Part shown: piece by piece, positions 57,203 to 64,000 of the stretch | Layout: the number at the start of each line of letters is the position of its first letter | Position numbering within the stretch: position 1 is the stretch's first letter | Source of the DNA: Croceimicrobium sp965279135 | GTDB taxonomy: Bacteria; Bacteroidota; Bacteroidia; Flavobacteriales; Schleiferiaceae | Direction: 5' to 3' | NCBI GenBank assembly: GCA_965279135.1 | Contig: OZ257133.1 | Location: forward strand, 1,302,001 to 1,366,000 | Length of the DNA stretch: 64,000 nucleotides | Position numbers and translations under genes: made by a program | The notes under the pieces: model-generated | Databases searched by the model: none | The model's input: only the letters and a program-made list of their open reading frames with translations | Told to the model about the DNA's origin: nothing

Positions 57203-58589
57203 AAGTATAAATCCTTTTAACCAGGAAATCCTTGCGCGATTCGAGGAAGATGCTCCTGAACTACTAGAATCTAAGCTAGAAAGGGCAGGGGAGCTGACAG
57301 CACCAAACGTCTATCCATTCCAGGAGCGACTCAATACTCTCCCCAATCTATCCGACCTACTGAGACAAAAGCGAGATAAAATGGCTCGCAATATTAGCTT
57401 GGAAATGGGCAAGCCTATTGTGGAAGCGAGAGCGGAGATTGAAAAGTGTGCCTGGCTCTGTGACTACTATTATGAGCAGGCCGAATGCTTTTTAAGAGAT
57501 GTAGAGCTTGACTTAAATCCCGATATAGCAATCCGACGCTACGAGCCTCTGGGAGTAGTGTTAGGTATTATGCCATGGAATTTCCCTTATTGGCAGGTCT
57601 TTCGTTTCGCAATCCCCGCGATACTGGCTGGAAATAGTGTTTTATTAAAGCACGCTCCGAACTGTCAGATATGTGCGGAGGATATAGAGGATCTCTTTGC
57701 GAGCGCTGGCTTCAGACAAGGTTTGTATCGAAACATCCGCTTAAATAATGAGCGGATTGCAGACTTAATTGCTGATCCCAGGATAAAAGGGCTAAGTCTT
57801 ACCGGTAGTGAGATTGCAGGCAAGGCAGTTGCTTCCGAGGCAGGTAATGCTTTGAAACCTGTGGTACTAGAACTAGGAGGGAGCAATGCCTTCATTTTGC
57901 ACGAAAGTGCTGATGTGCAAAAGGCAGCTAAACTGGCTAGGGCAGCGCGTTTAATGAATGCTGGTCAGAGTTGTATTGCCGCCAAAAGATTCCTGGTTCC
58001 AAGGGCAATGGTTGATGAATTCTCCTCCGCTCTGGAAAAAGAGTTTCGATCCATCATCCTCGGTAACCCTTTGGATGAGAATACCCAATTAGGGCCATTA
58101 GCCAGAATGGACCTGAAAGAAAAGGCGCTAAGCCAGTTAGAAGAAAGCATTCGGCAAGGGGCTATTAGCCAATACGGACCTAGCGAAGCAAGCGAAGCAA
58201 GCCAAGCAAACGAAGCAGGCAAAGCCGGGGAAGGGCTGTTTATCCAACCAACAATACTACGAGAAGTGAATCCAGAAATGCCTGTTTTCCAGGAAGAGGT
58301 ATTTGCACCGATCGCCTCCATCTGCGCTTACGATCATTGGGAAGAAGCCATCGCAATTAGCAATGCCAGTAAATATGGTTTGGGTGTATCCTTAATAGGA
58401 GAAGACTGGGAGTTTTTACTAAATCAGGCTTCCCTCTTCGAAGAAGGAGCGGTGTTTATCAATGAATTGGTGAAAAGTGATCCTCGTTTACCCTTTGGTG
58501 GAGTAAAGCAGTCCGGTTGTGGCCGGGAGTTGGGACCGGAGGGCATCCGTTCATTCACGAACCTGAAAACCATCTACCGAAAGGTGTGA
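57189..58589 (+). CDS. Aldehyde dehydrogenase (succinate-semialdehyde dehydrogenase-like)
   Basis: 466 aa. Core residues are intact: PWNFPYWQVFRF (Asn131), LTGSEIAGKA, LELGGSN (Glu228), NAGQSCIAAKRF (Cys262), LPFGGVKQSGCGRELG. It oxidises an aldehyde to the acid with NAD(P). Its closeness to succinate-semialdehyde dehydrogenases is from overall pattern only. An extra Ser/Glu/Ala segment (332-349) inserted before LFIQPTIL is encoded by a 9-nt tandem repeat and is unlike the family. The ATG overlaps the carboxypeptidase gene by 14 bp. Confidence 0.9.
   Translation: MVRFESINPFNQEILARFEEDAPELLESKLERAGELTAPNVYPFQERLNTLPNLSDLLRQKRDKMARNISLEMGKPIVEARAEIEKCAWLCDYYYEQAECFLRDVELDLNPDIAIRRYEPLGVVLGIMPWNFPYWQVFRFAIPAILAGNSVLLKHAPNCQICAEDIEDLFASAGFRQGLYRNIRLNNERIADLIADPRIKGLSLTGSEIAGKAVASEAGNALKPVVLELGGSNAFILHESADVQKAAKLARAARLMNAGQSCIAAKRFLVPRAMVDEFSSALEKEFRSIILGNPLDENTQLGPLARMDLKEKALSQLEESIRQGAISQYGPSEASEASQANEAGKAGEGLFIQPTILREVNPEMPVFQEEVFAPIASICAYDHWEEAIAISNASKYGLGVSLIGEDWEFLLNQASLFEEGAVFINELVKSDPRLPFGGVKQSGCGRELGPEGIRSFTNLKTIYRKV
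58182..58226 (+). repeat. In-frame 9-nt tandem repeat in the aldehyde dehydrogenase gene
   Basis: AGCGAAGCA occurs twice exactly, then as AGCCAAGCA and AACGAAGCA, then weaker copies. It encodes SEA SEA SQA NEA GKA at residues 333-347. Confidence 0.85.
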
Positions 58590-58590
58590 C

Positions 58591-58779
58591 TTATAAGAAG
58601 CGTTTAAATATGTAGAAGAGAAAAAGGATAATCACGATACCTACTAAAACATAAAGACTGCCTTTGTAGTGCTGTTTGTGCAATTGCAAATCCTTGCGGT
58701 AGCTCCAGATCAAATAGGCTACAAAAACAACCATAAATACTCCGGCAAAAATCCAATGTCCGGTACCAATATTCTCCAT
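58591..58779 (-). CDS. Small membrane protein
   Basis: 62 aa from the ATG at 58777-58779. A longer start at 58842 would overlap the divergent MazG-like gene and is less likely. Two membrane helices: HWIFAGVFMVVFVAYLIWSY and LYVLVGIVIILFLFYIFKRF, with a basic loop (RKDLQLHKQHYKG) between. No family is recognised. It is convergent with the aldehyde dehydrogenase gene, 1 bp away. Confidence 0.68.
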   Translation of the reverse strand: MENIGTGHWIFAGVFMVVFVAYLIWSYRKDLQLHKQHYKGSLYVLVGIVIILFLFYIFKRFL

Positions 58780-58806
58780 AGCAATAAATCTAGTGCAAAG
58801 TAAACC

Positions 58807-59193
58807 ATGAAAAAGCAAATTGAAGCCGTAGAGCAGTTCCACAATGCCTTTAAAATTGAGAATCGTTATCAGGCTACTGCCGATATTGACGAAAAAACCA
58901 AATTCCTACGCTATAAACTGATGCGGGAGGAGAACGAAGAATACCTGGAAGCGGCTCAAAACGGGGATCTTACCGAGATTGCGGATGCTCTGGGAGATAT
59001 GCTCTACATTCTTTGCGGTACCATTTTAAGTCACGGCTTACAAGACAAGATCGAGGAAGTGTTTGAAGAAATTCAGCGCAGTAATATGTCCAAATTGGAC
59101 CGAAATGGAGAACCTATCTATCGTGAGGATGGGAAGGTGCTTAAAAGCGATCAATACTTCAAGCCTAATATCAAAGCGATTCTAGAGCGTTAA
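58807..59193 (+). CDS. MazG-like nucleoside triphosphate pyrophosphohydrolase family protein
   Basis: 128 aa all-alpha NTP-PPase. Metal-binding EENEEYLEA (ExxE) and the later EIADALGDMLYILCG (ExxD) are the family signature. A conserved C-terminal LDRNGEPIYREDGKVLKSDQ follows. Such enzymes hydrolyse non-canonical dNTPs or phosphoribosyl-ATP; the exact substrate is not shown. The 3' end overlaps the convergent glycosyltransferase by 23 bp. Confidence 0.85.
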   Translation: MKKQIEAVEQFHNAFKIENRYQATADIDEKTKFLRYKLMREENEEYLEAAQNGDLTEIADALGDMLYILCGTILSHGLQDKIEEVFEEIQRSNMSKLDRNGEPIYREDGKVLKSDQYFKPNIKAILER

Positions 59194-60193
59194 TCAGTTT
59201 TTGGGCTATGGCCCGATGGTTATAATGCGCTTCAATTTTAGCGCGAGCCGCCTTGCCAATGGCGATCAACTCATTTCTGTGATCCCGGAAATGGAGGATG
59301 CGTTCCGCCAGTAATTGAGCATTAGCCTCAACCAAAGAAATCTCGGTATCTGGACTAAATACCTCAGATACAGTGTTGTTCTCCTTACTAATAATGGCTT
59401 TACCTGCAGCTGCATAGTGATAAAGCTTATTAGGAATTACCAGATCAGTTTTCTTCGATTGACCAAATACTCCCAATCCCAAATCAAAGGCCTGCACCTC
59501 TTGAGCCAGGTTTTCATAAGCAATCCAACCTTTAAATAGATCGAGACTTAGACCTGCTTTTTGGGCTTGCTGCCGAGCCGATTCATATTGGTGTCCAGTT
59601 CCTAAAAGCCTAAAGTTTAAATCGGGCTCATCCTTTAACAGGGCCAGGGCAGCGATAATGGTGCTTACACCCTGTAAGGGAACGAAAGTGCCATAAAAAC
59701 CTACTTTCAGGGGTCCCGAGCTTTGAGGATATTGAGCCTGGAATTCCTCACTATGCACACCAACCGGTACCACCGCGGTTTTCAAACGACCGGGGAGGAG
59801 GAGGGTCTTTTTGAAATAGTCCAGATGTGCCTGTGTATCGGCCAGCAGGAGATCGCAATTGCGAAAATCACGGTAGTCAATCCACCATTTCTGAGGCGCT
59901 TTCCAATAATGACCATAGTCCACCACCTTAGTGAGATAGCGAGAAATCAGAGGATCAAATACAACCGGAACCTTAGAATAAGACTTTACAAAGCTTAAAT
60001 CGCGATGCCGGAAGGGAGGAACGTAAACAAAATCGTTCTTTAAACTAAGATCCCGAAGTTCCGCTCCATATTTCGAGCGGCGCTCCGGGATCTTATAAAA
60101 TTGTACATCATGTCCTAATTCTCTCAATCCTTCTGCCAGGATATGGGTGCGATTGTATCGGAATCCGTCCTTGGCGGCAAAGAGAATACGCAT
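59171..60193 (-). CDS. Glycosyltransferase family 4 protein
   Basis: 340 aa GT-B enzyme. N-terminal FRYNRTHILAEGLRELGHDV is the acceptor domain start; C-terminal VGFYGTFVPLQGVSTIIAAL, LLGTGHQY and GVFGQSKKTDLVIPNKLYHY with AAAGKAIIS are the donor-binding region. Product is unknown; typical of envelope polysaccharide synthesis. No neighbour of that kind is near; HPF lies 20 bp upstream on the same strand. Confidence 0.85.
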   Translation of the reverse strand: MRILFAAKDGFRYNRTHILAEGLRELGHDVQFYKIPERRSKYGAELRDLSLKNDFVYVPPFRHRDLSFVKSYSKVPVVFDPLISRYLTKVVDYGHYWKAPQKWWIDYRDFRNCDLLLADTQAHLDYFKKTLLLPGRLKTAVVPVGVHSEEFQAQYPQSSGPLKVGFYGTFVPLQGVSTIIAALALLKDEPDLNFRLLGTGHQYESARQQAQKAGLSLDLFKGWIAYENLAQEVQAFDLGLGVFGQSKKTDLVIPNKLYHYAAAGKAIISKENNTVSEVFSPDTEISLVEANAQLLAERILHFRDHRNELIAIGKAARAKIEAHYNHRAIAQKLINALESL

Positions 60194-60213
60194 GAAAGGT
60201 GAGGGGAGATTCT

Positions 60214-60513
60214 TTAGTGTTTACCGAATTTGGTTTTCAATTTACGAATCTGTCCTTTGAGTTTTTCTGAAGACTCATTGATGGCCTTTTCAAAGCTCGC
60301 TTCATGGCTCTCAGCAAAGAGGTCATTGCCAGGAATATTAAGCTTAACCTCGGCTTTCTTGTTCAATTTAGCGTCGTCTTGAATCAGCTTCAAGTATACT
60401 TCAGCGCCTACAATCTGATCGTAGTATTTAAGCAGACCAGATACCTTTTCTTCGGTATATTGAAGCAACTCATCACTTGCTTTAAAGTCTACAGTTTGGA
60501 TATCCCACTTCAT
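60214..60513 (-). CDS. hpf: Ribosome hibernation-promoting factor
   Basis: 99 aa, short HPF/YfiA form: MKWDIQTVDFKASDELLQYT, EVYLKLIQDD, KKAEVKLNIPGNDLFAESH and FEKAINESSEKLKGQIRKLK. It binds the 30S decoding site and silences ribosomes in stationary phase. The short form lacks the C-terminal dimerisation domain. A consensus -7 element lies at 60537-60544. Confidence 0.93.
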   Translation of the reverse strand: MKWDIQTVDFKASDELLQYTEEKVSGLLKYYDQIVGAEVYLKLIQDDAKLNKKAEVKLNIPGNDLFAESHEASFEKAINESSEKLKGQIRKLKTKFGKH

Positions 60514-60536
60514 AGGTATTGTTTTAATTCAGAGCG

Positions 60537-60544
60537 CAAAGATA
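60537..60544 (-). promoter_or_regulatory. Candidate -7 element of hpf
   Basis: TATCTTTG on the minus strand is an exact TAnnTTTG, 24 bp before the ATG. It shares the 105-bp divergent gap with the TPR gene's -7 element. Confidence 0.5.
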
Positions 60545-60592
60545 TACTTGGCATTAAATTAGCAGTTAGTGCGCACGAAAATGTATAAATAC

Positions 60593-60600
60593 TAGTTTTG
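60593..60600 (+). promoter_or_regulatory. Candidate -7 element of the TPR gene
   Basis: TAGTTTTG is an exact TAnnTTTG, 18 bp before the ATG at 60619. No clear -33 TTG. Confidence 0.5.
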
Positions 60601-60618
60601 CACAAAGCCAAATTCAAG

Positions 60619-61911
60619 ATGAAAAGACTAATTCTATTAGGAGCCTTATTCCTCGGGTTTGCGGCCCAGGCTCAGGAAAAACCAGTAATCTCTTCTGCGG
60701 TAATCGCCATCGACCGAAATAATGATGTGCCAGGAGCAAAGGGATACATTGATGAAGCTCAAACCATTATCAGTGGAAAAGCTCTTAGTGAAGTTCGCGA
60801 AAAAGACTTAGCCAAATTCTACTACTACAAAGGATTGATCAATTACCGGGTGCATAACAGCCCAGACCCAGCGGTTAAAGCTTTAGATGCCGATGCCTTA
60901 GATAAGGCGGTAGAAGGATTTACCCAACTTATTGAATTCGAAGGGAAAACAGGGAAGGGGCGTTACAGCGACGAAGCTAACCGCCAAATGCAATTACTGG
61001 CCAACGATATCGCCCGTCGTGGAATCGAAGCCAGCACTAAAGGAGAATACATGAGCGCTTATGCGGATTTCTTAAAATCTTATGAGCTCAAACTGGATGT
61101 TGCGAAAATGACCGACACCAGCATGTATTATAATGCCGCTTTAATGGCTCAGCAGAACAAGTCGTACGACAAAGCCATTCCCATTTATGCCAAGCTAGTT
61201 GAGATGAACTATCACGGTACCCGTTACTACGCAGTAGATGCGGCAACTGGTGATACCATGGATTTCTCCAATCCCAAACAGATGGAGAATGCCGTAAAGC
61301 AAGGAGCGGTAGTTAATCCAATGGCTGACGGAGATATTCGTCCAAATCTTTATACCACATTGATCTATCTAACCCTAGACCAGGGCGATACAGCCAGCTA
61401 CAAAAAATATTTAGCCGAGGGTAGAGCCAAATTCCCAGACAATGTGGATATCCTGAAAGCAGAGCTGCAATTATTCTTCGACAATAAAGAATACGACAAA
61501 GCGCTCGCTAACCTCGATAAAGCCATTGCAACAGATCCACAGAATGCGGTAATGTATTATAACAAAGGCGTGATCCTGCAAACCGAGATGAATCGCACCG
61601 GTTCAGCTTTAGAAGCCTACAAAAAGACCTTAGAGATTGATCCGGATTATACCGATGCCTTGTACATGTCTAGTATCATTTACATCGACAGCGCCAACGC
61701 TATTGGTGATAAGATGAATGAGTTGCCATTAAATGCTACCAAGAAGTACAATGCTCTGGAAGCGCAACAGAAAGAAGTATTCACCGTGGCTTTACCATTT
61801 TTGGAAAAGGCCTATGAGAAGAATAAGGATGACGAGCAAGTACGCAATGCCTTAATGCAAGTGTACCGTGCTCTAAGAATGTACGACAAAGCCAAGGGCT
61901 TAATGGAATAG
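60619..61911 (+). CDS. Secreted tetratricopeptide-repeat protein
   Basis: 430 aa from the ATG at 60619; the longer TTG reading at 60598 adds residues before the signal. MKRLILLGALFLGFAAQAQ is the signal peptide. TPR motifs: MYYNAALMAQQNKSYDKAIP, LQLFFDNKEYDKALANLDKA, AVMYYNKGVILQTEMNRTGS, ALEAYKKTLEIDPDYTDALY. It is a periplasmic protein-binding scaffold of unknown partner. It is the last gene before the gene-free stretch and the AT-rich right end. Confidence 0.87.
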   Translation: MKRLILLGALFLGFAAQAQEKPVISSAVIAIDRNNDVPGAKGYIDEAQTIISGKALSEVREKDLAKFYYYKGLINYRVHNSPDPAVKALDADALDKAVEGFTQLIEFEGKTGKGRYSDEANRQMQLLANDIARRGIEASTKGEYMSAYADFLKSYELKLDVAKMTDTSMYYNAALMAQQNKSYDKAIPIYAKLVEMNYHGTRYYAVDAATGDTMDFSNPKQMENAVKQGAVVNPMADGDIRPNLYTTLIYLTLDQGDTASYKKYLAEGRAKFPDNVDILKAELQLFFDNKEYDKALANLDKAIATDPQNAVMYYNKGVILQTEMNRTGSALEAYKKTLEIDPDYTDALYMSSIIYIDSANAIGDKMNELPLNATKKYNALEAQQKEVFTVALPFLEKAYEKNKDDEQVRNALMQVYRALRMYDKAKGLME

Positions 61912-62388
61912 TATAAATAGAGAAGGAGATCTGAGAGGGTTTCCTTTTCTTTTGAGAGTTTTATTTGACATAATATTAATTATGAGGTTAATACTCTAAG
62001 GATTATTGATAAGGTTAAGATATTTTAGCGACTCAGAGAAACTAACCATTTGCTGCTGCTCAAGAACATCATGTTACGACGAATCTCAATGAAAAGAATA
62101 TTAAAAGAATTATAACGCACTTTACTTTCCTTTATGCTGTGGCAGTGAGATTCCAATGTTTTGGGGTTAAGTTCATTTTGCCTTCCTGCCTGTCGGCAGA
62201 CAGGGATGCAAAACGAACCAAAAAATCAAGAAGAAAAAAGCTTCAGCCCGCTCTGTCCAAATGCATGTAATAGCTATTAAAGTAATTCTCCGCTACGCGC
62301 AGAAAACGTAAACGCCTTTAACGTATTACTAAGCATTTGTCCATTCACGGCCCTCGCTGACCCGCATTTTCTTCTGGCCAGCGCGCTT
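61912..62388. other. Gene-free stretch (477 bp) with hairpins
   Basis: I see no plausible gene here. It holds a weak hairpin right after the TPR gene (AGAAGGA/TCCTTTTCT, 61920-61952), a REP-like hairpin (62171-62218), the palindrome TAATAGCTATTA (62268-62279), and a GC-rich stretch (62285-62395) with inverted matches (AGAAAA/TTTTCT, CGCT/AGCG). It marks the change from the core to the AT-rich right end. Confidence 0.7.
62171..62218. repeat. REP-like hairpin with terminal inverted repeats
   Basis: Outer arms GTTCATTTTGC (62171-62181) and GCAAAACGAAC (62208-62218) are inverted with one mismatch; the centre has CCTGTC/GACAGG around GGCA. There is no T run on either side, so it is not a plain terminator. 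Similar hairpins are scattered in other Bacteroidota genomes as I recall them; copy number here cannot be seen. Confidence 0.6.
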
Positions 62389-63300
62389 TCAGAAAAGATC
62401 CCTGTAAGTGTTGTGATAAGCACTTGCGATTACATTATTCATGGCATCCAATTCAGGTTGCAATACACCGGTTAAAGACACCATATCAGAAAATAGTCTG
62501 TAAGAATACTTTATTAGAATGAACCCCAAAATTATCGAGAAGTCTGGATCCTCTACATCCATTGTCTGCATATATGTAATAACATCGTTTCGTTTACCGA
62601 AATCTGTAATTATTGATGGTGTTGCCAAATCACCATTGTGTTTCCAATGATTATTGTGATAATGAATGTTGTTTCTCTGCAAGGCAAAATCATTCTCATC
62701 AATTTTCTTGAAAAAAGAAACAATTTCTTGGTCCCACAAGTCAATATCTGAAACAAAGAGGACTCTTTGAAATATTTTCCAAACACGATAATGAGGCAAC
62801 GACCCCATTCTTATTATCTTGATCTTCCTTTCGGGGACAATTCCTTTTTTTAACTGATTCTTGGAGATTTCTTCAGGTTTAGGCCATACATCAAGCACAT
62901 AATCTACATTGTTAATGCGAGGCAACGAAACCCCGAGAAAACATAAAATAGATTTGACGGCAAAGAATGCAGTATGGTATCCACTTGACAAGGACCATGT
63001 GGAAAAACCATTGTCTGAGTGAAATTGAGTTGCACCTGAGACGCTTATGGCTTTGTGTAAGAGAAATATCCCTTCATGCAAAACTGCCTCTCTTGAACCA
63101 AGCATCTCCTCAATACTGAACTTGCTTTCGCCAGTCTTAGGAACTGATACAGCATTACTGGCTACGTCCGGAATTTCACTTATTTGATTGGATGGTGGAC
63201 TTCCAACAGGATTTATGCTTGGCACATGAGCTACCCATGATTCCTTTATAACTTGCCAAGCTTTAGCATCAATGCGTTTGACCTTAAGTTCAAAACTCAT
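62389..63300 (-). CDS. Unrecognised protein, possibly HEPN-like
   Basis: 303 aa from the ATG at 63298-63300; a TTG 12 bp upstream is unlikely. No signal peptide or membrane helices. The N-terminal 65 residues are low complexity (Pro/Ser/Val). A helix pair begins near 90 (GIFLLHKAISVS, then SSGYHTAFFAVKSILCFLGV), which resembles HEPN helices. QRNNIHYHNNHW near 215 resembles an RNxxxH-type HEPN motif. I cannot name the family. Two lines within the gene (62641-62760) are about 30% GC, well under the rest. It follows the DGQHR-like gene by 19 bp, so both form one transcript. Confidence 0.7.
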   Translation of the reverse strand: MSFELKVKRIDAKAWQVIKESWVAHVPSINPVGSPPSNQISEIPDVASNAVSVPKTGESKFSIEEMLGSREAVLHEGIFLLHKAISVSGATQFHSDNGFSTWSLSSGYHTAFFAVKSILCFLGVSLPRINNVDYVLDVWPKPEEISKNQLKKGIVPERKIKIIRMGSLPHYRVWKIFQRVLFVSDIDLWDQEIVSFFKKIDENDFALQRNNIHYHNNHWKHNGDLATPSIITDFGKRNDVITYMQTMDVEDPDFSIILGFILIKYSYRLFSDMVSLTGVLQPELDAMNNVIASAYHNTYRDLF

Positions 63301-63319
63301 ATTACATCGCAATGATGAT

Positions 63320-64000
63320 TTAGAACAACCTTAGATGACCTTCTGAAGAATCTTCAACCAATGCTTTTCTAAGCTCAACAATTAAATCTTCACCTGCCTC
63401 TTTCTCTGCGGCACTACCTGTCCCCTTACTCCATGAGCTAAAATCAAAGTGATTTATTTCTTGAAAAACTTTCGTTGCATCAGCTACCCTGAATGCTTGA
63501 TGTTCTTTTAGACAGATTGAAAAGAATGTCGGTAACGCGTTTAATAAGGCACCAAATCCAAGAGTTTTAAAGAAAACCGAATCCTTTCTACCATAAAGGG
63601 TCGGAAAGACATTTCTTAATGCTAAGAAATAATTAGCCATTATTACTCTCTGCTCAAGAAGAGTATAAGGTTCAAGTATCCTATTCTCCAGAATCAAAGG
63701 AGTAAACTTTCTTACGAACTGTGTAAGGGATATTTCTCCCGTCTTTGGCGAACTTGTAACAACAATTCTTCCATAAAAAGGAGAAGTTTCATCCTTTTTC
63801 AGCATTTCCGCAATATCTCTCGCTTTCTCAGCGGCAATTTCTGACGGCTTTTTGTCTTTTAGGTGTGGCAGAAGATCTAGATACAGAGATTTAGGTACAC
63901 CTAATGCCTTAGTATTAATTGTTACAAACTGTTCTATTTGTCCTTCGACATCAAGATTTAGAAAAGCTATTACGGGAAGAACTAAATCAGATTTAGCTTC
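63320..64000 (-). CDS. DGQHR domain (DndB-like) protein, 5' end beyond the window
   Basis: I read the minus strand from base 64000: the frame is open through to 63320 (227 codons), so the ATG at 63803-63805 is internal, not the start. The new part, LVLPVIAFLNLDVEGQIEQF with VTINTKALGVPKSLYLDLL, is the conserved core of DGQHR/DndB-type proteins ('F.IN.K...V..SL..DL'). The later PFYGRIVVTSSPKTGEISLT and the helical end are typical too. DndB-like proteins regulate or support DNA phosphorothioation, and DGQHR proteins are common in defence islands. The N-terminal half with the DGQHR motif itself is outside the window, so the family is likely but not proven. Confidence 0.72.
   Translation of the reverse strand, partial: EAKSDLVLPVIAFLNLDVEGQIEQFVTINTKALGVPKSLYLDLLPHLKDKKPSEIAAEKARDIAEMLKKDETSPFYGRIVVTSSPKTGEISLTQFVRKFTPLILENRILEPYTLLEQRVIMANYFLALRNVFPTLYGRKDSVFFKTLGFGALLNALPTFFSICLKEHQAFRVADATKVFQEINHFDFSSWSKGTGSAAEKEAGEDLIVELRKALVEDSSEGHLRLF

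Noticed and set aside
58182..58226. Phase-variation switch in the aldehyde dehydrogenase gene
   Set aside because: The unit is 9 nt, so changes in copy number keep the frame and cannot switch the gene off.
61912..62395. Integron attC-like site or CRISPR remnant in the gene-free stretch
   Set aside because: No GTTRRRY/RYYYAAC core pair and no repeated spacer-like units; one hairpin and a few inverted matches only.
63320..63805. 161-aa protein starting at the ATG at 63805
   Set aside because: The frame continues without a stop to base 64000 and the upstream residues match a known family core, so the ATG is internal.

Overview
The window comes from a Bacteroidota chromosome, most likely a marine member of the Flavobacteriales. 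A Cryomorphaceae/Schleiferiaceae-like lineage is a low-confidence guess. The support is a type IX secretion (Por) C-terminal sorting domain, families largely confined to this phylum (DUF2911, DUF4835, Bacteroidota-type RpoZ, DUF2807), the bamD-rpoZ-coaBC-DUF4835-recN gene order, many lipobox lipoproteins, and promoters of the phylum type (TTG, about 19 nt, TAnnTTTG). I see no rRNA, tRNA, CRISPR array or insertion sequence. Almost all of the window is densely packed housekeeping or conserved sequence.

Layout. 1-5.6 kb (minus): a truncated secreted protein, an AI-2E-type permease, two lipoproteins (one with a META domain), FabH and an acyl-CoA hydrolase/transferase. 5.8-14.9 kb (plus): HtpG, a T9SS-exported esterase-like protein, a DUF2807 lipoprotein, phosphoglucomutase/phosphomannomutase, a TlpA-like lipoprotein, 3-hydroxybutyryl-CoA dehydrogenase and a thioredoxin-like protein. 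14.9-20.2 kb (minus): a compact operon of a MiaE-like diiron protein, a large BNR/sortilin-type propeller protein, an FAD amine-oxidase-like enzyme and a small protein. 20.2-22.5 kb (plus): a glycosyltransferase-like protein and an AlkB-type alkane/fatty-acyl hydroxylase. 22.5-28.5 kb (minus): an ABC-F ATPase, an AlbA_2/Schlafen protein, a PhzF-like isomerase, a Bcr/CflA drug-efflux MFS protein and a DEAD-box RNA helicase.

28.6-35 kb holds small secreted proteins, a translationally coupled trio ending in a spheroidene-monooxygenase (CrtA)-like enzyme, SucD, PrmC and HU. 35-44.3 kb is mostly minus and rich in DNA repair and nucleic-acid enzymes: Fmt, RecQ, an AAA_28 ATPase, a Mpo1-like membrane protein, DUF493, a CPXCG protein, a zinc-less Fpg, a DnaQ-exonuclease/GIY-YIG fusion, an alpha/beta hydrolase, DUF2911 and a KdsC-like HAD protein. 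44.4-53.4 kb (plus): an LpxH-like phosphatase with a glycosyltransferase, the bamD-rpoZ-coaBC-DUF4835-recN run, then a surface propeller lipoprotein overlapping a divergent CobT. A DUF6580/ECF-S-like membrane protein sits convergently, suggesting a cobamide-handling set. 54-61.9 kb: an XRE regulator with an internal 24-nt repeat, PhoD, an M14 carboxypeptidase overlapping an aldehyde dehydrogenase, a MazG-like hydrolase, a glycosyltransferase, HPF and a TPR protein.

The right end differs. A 477-bp gene-free stretch with a REP-like hairpin separates the core from two AT-richer minus-strand genes. One is an unrecognised protein with HEPN-like features. The other is a DGQHR/DndB-like protein that stays open to the last base of the window. 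This looks like the edge of an accessory, possibly defence-related, island that continues beyond the window. It is the best candidate for something new, but only its edge is visible here.
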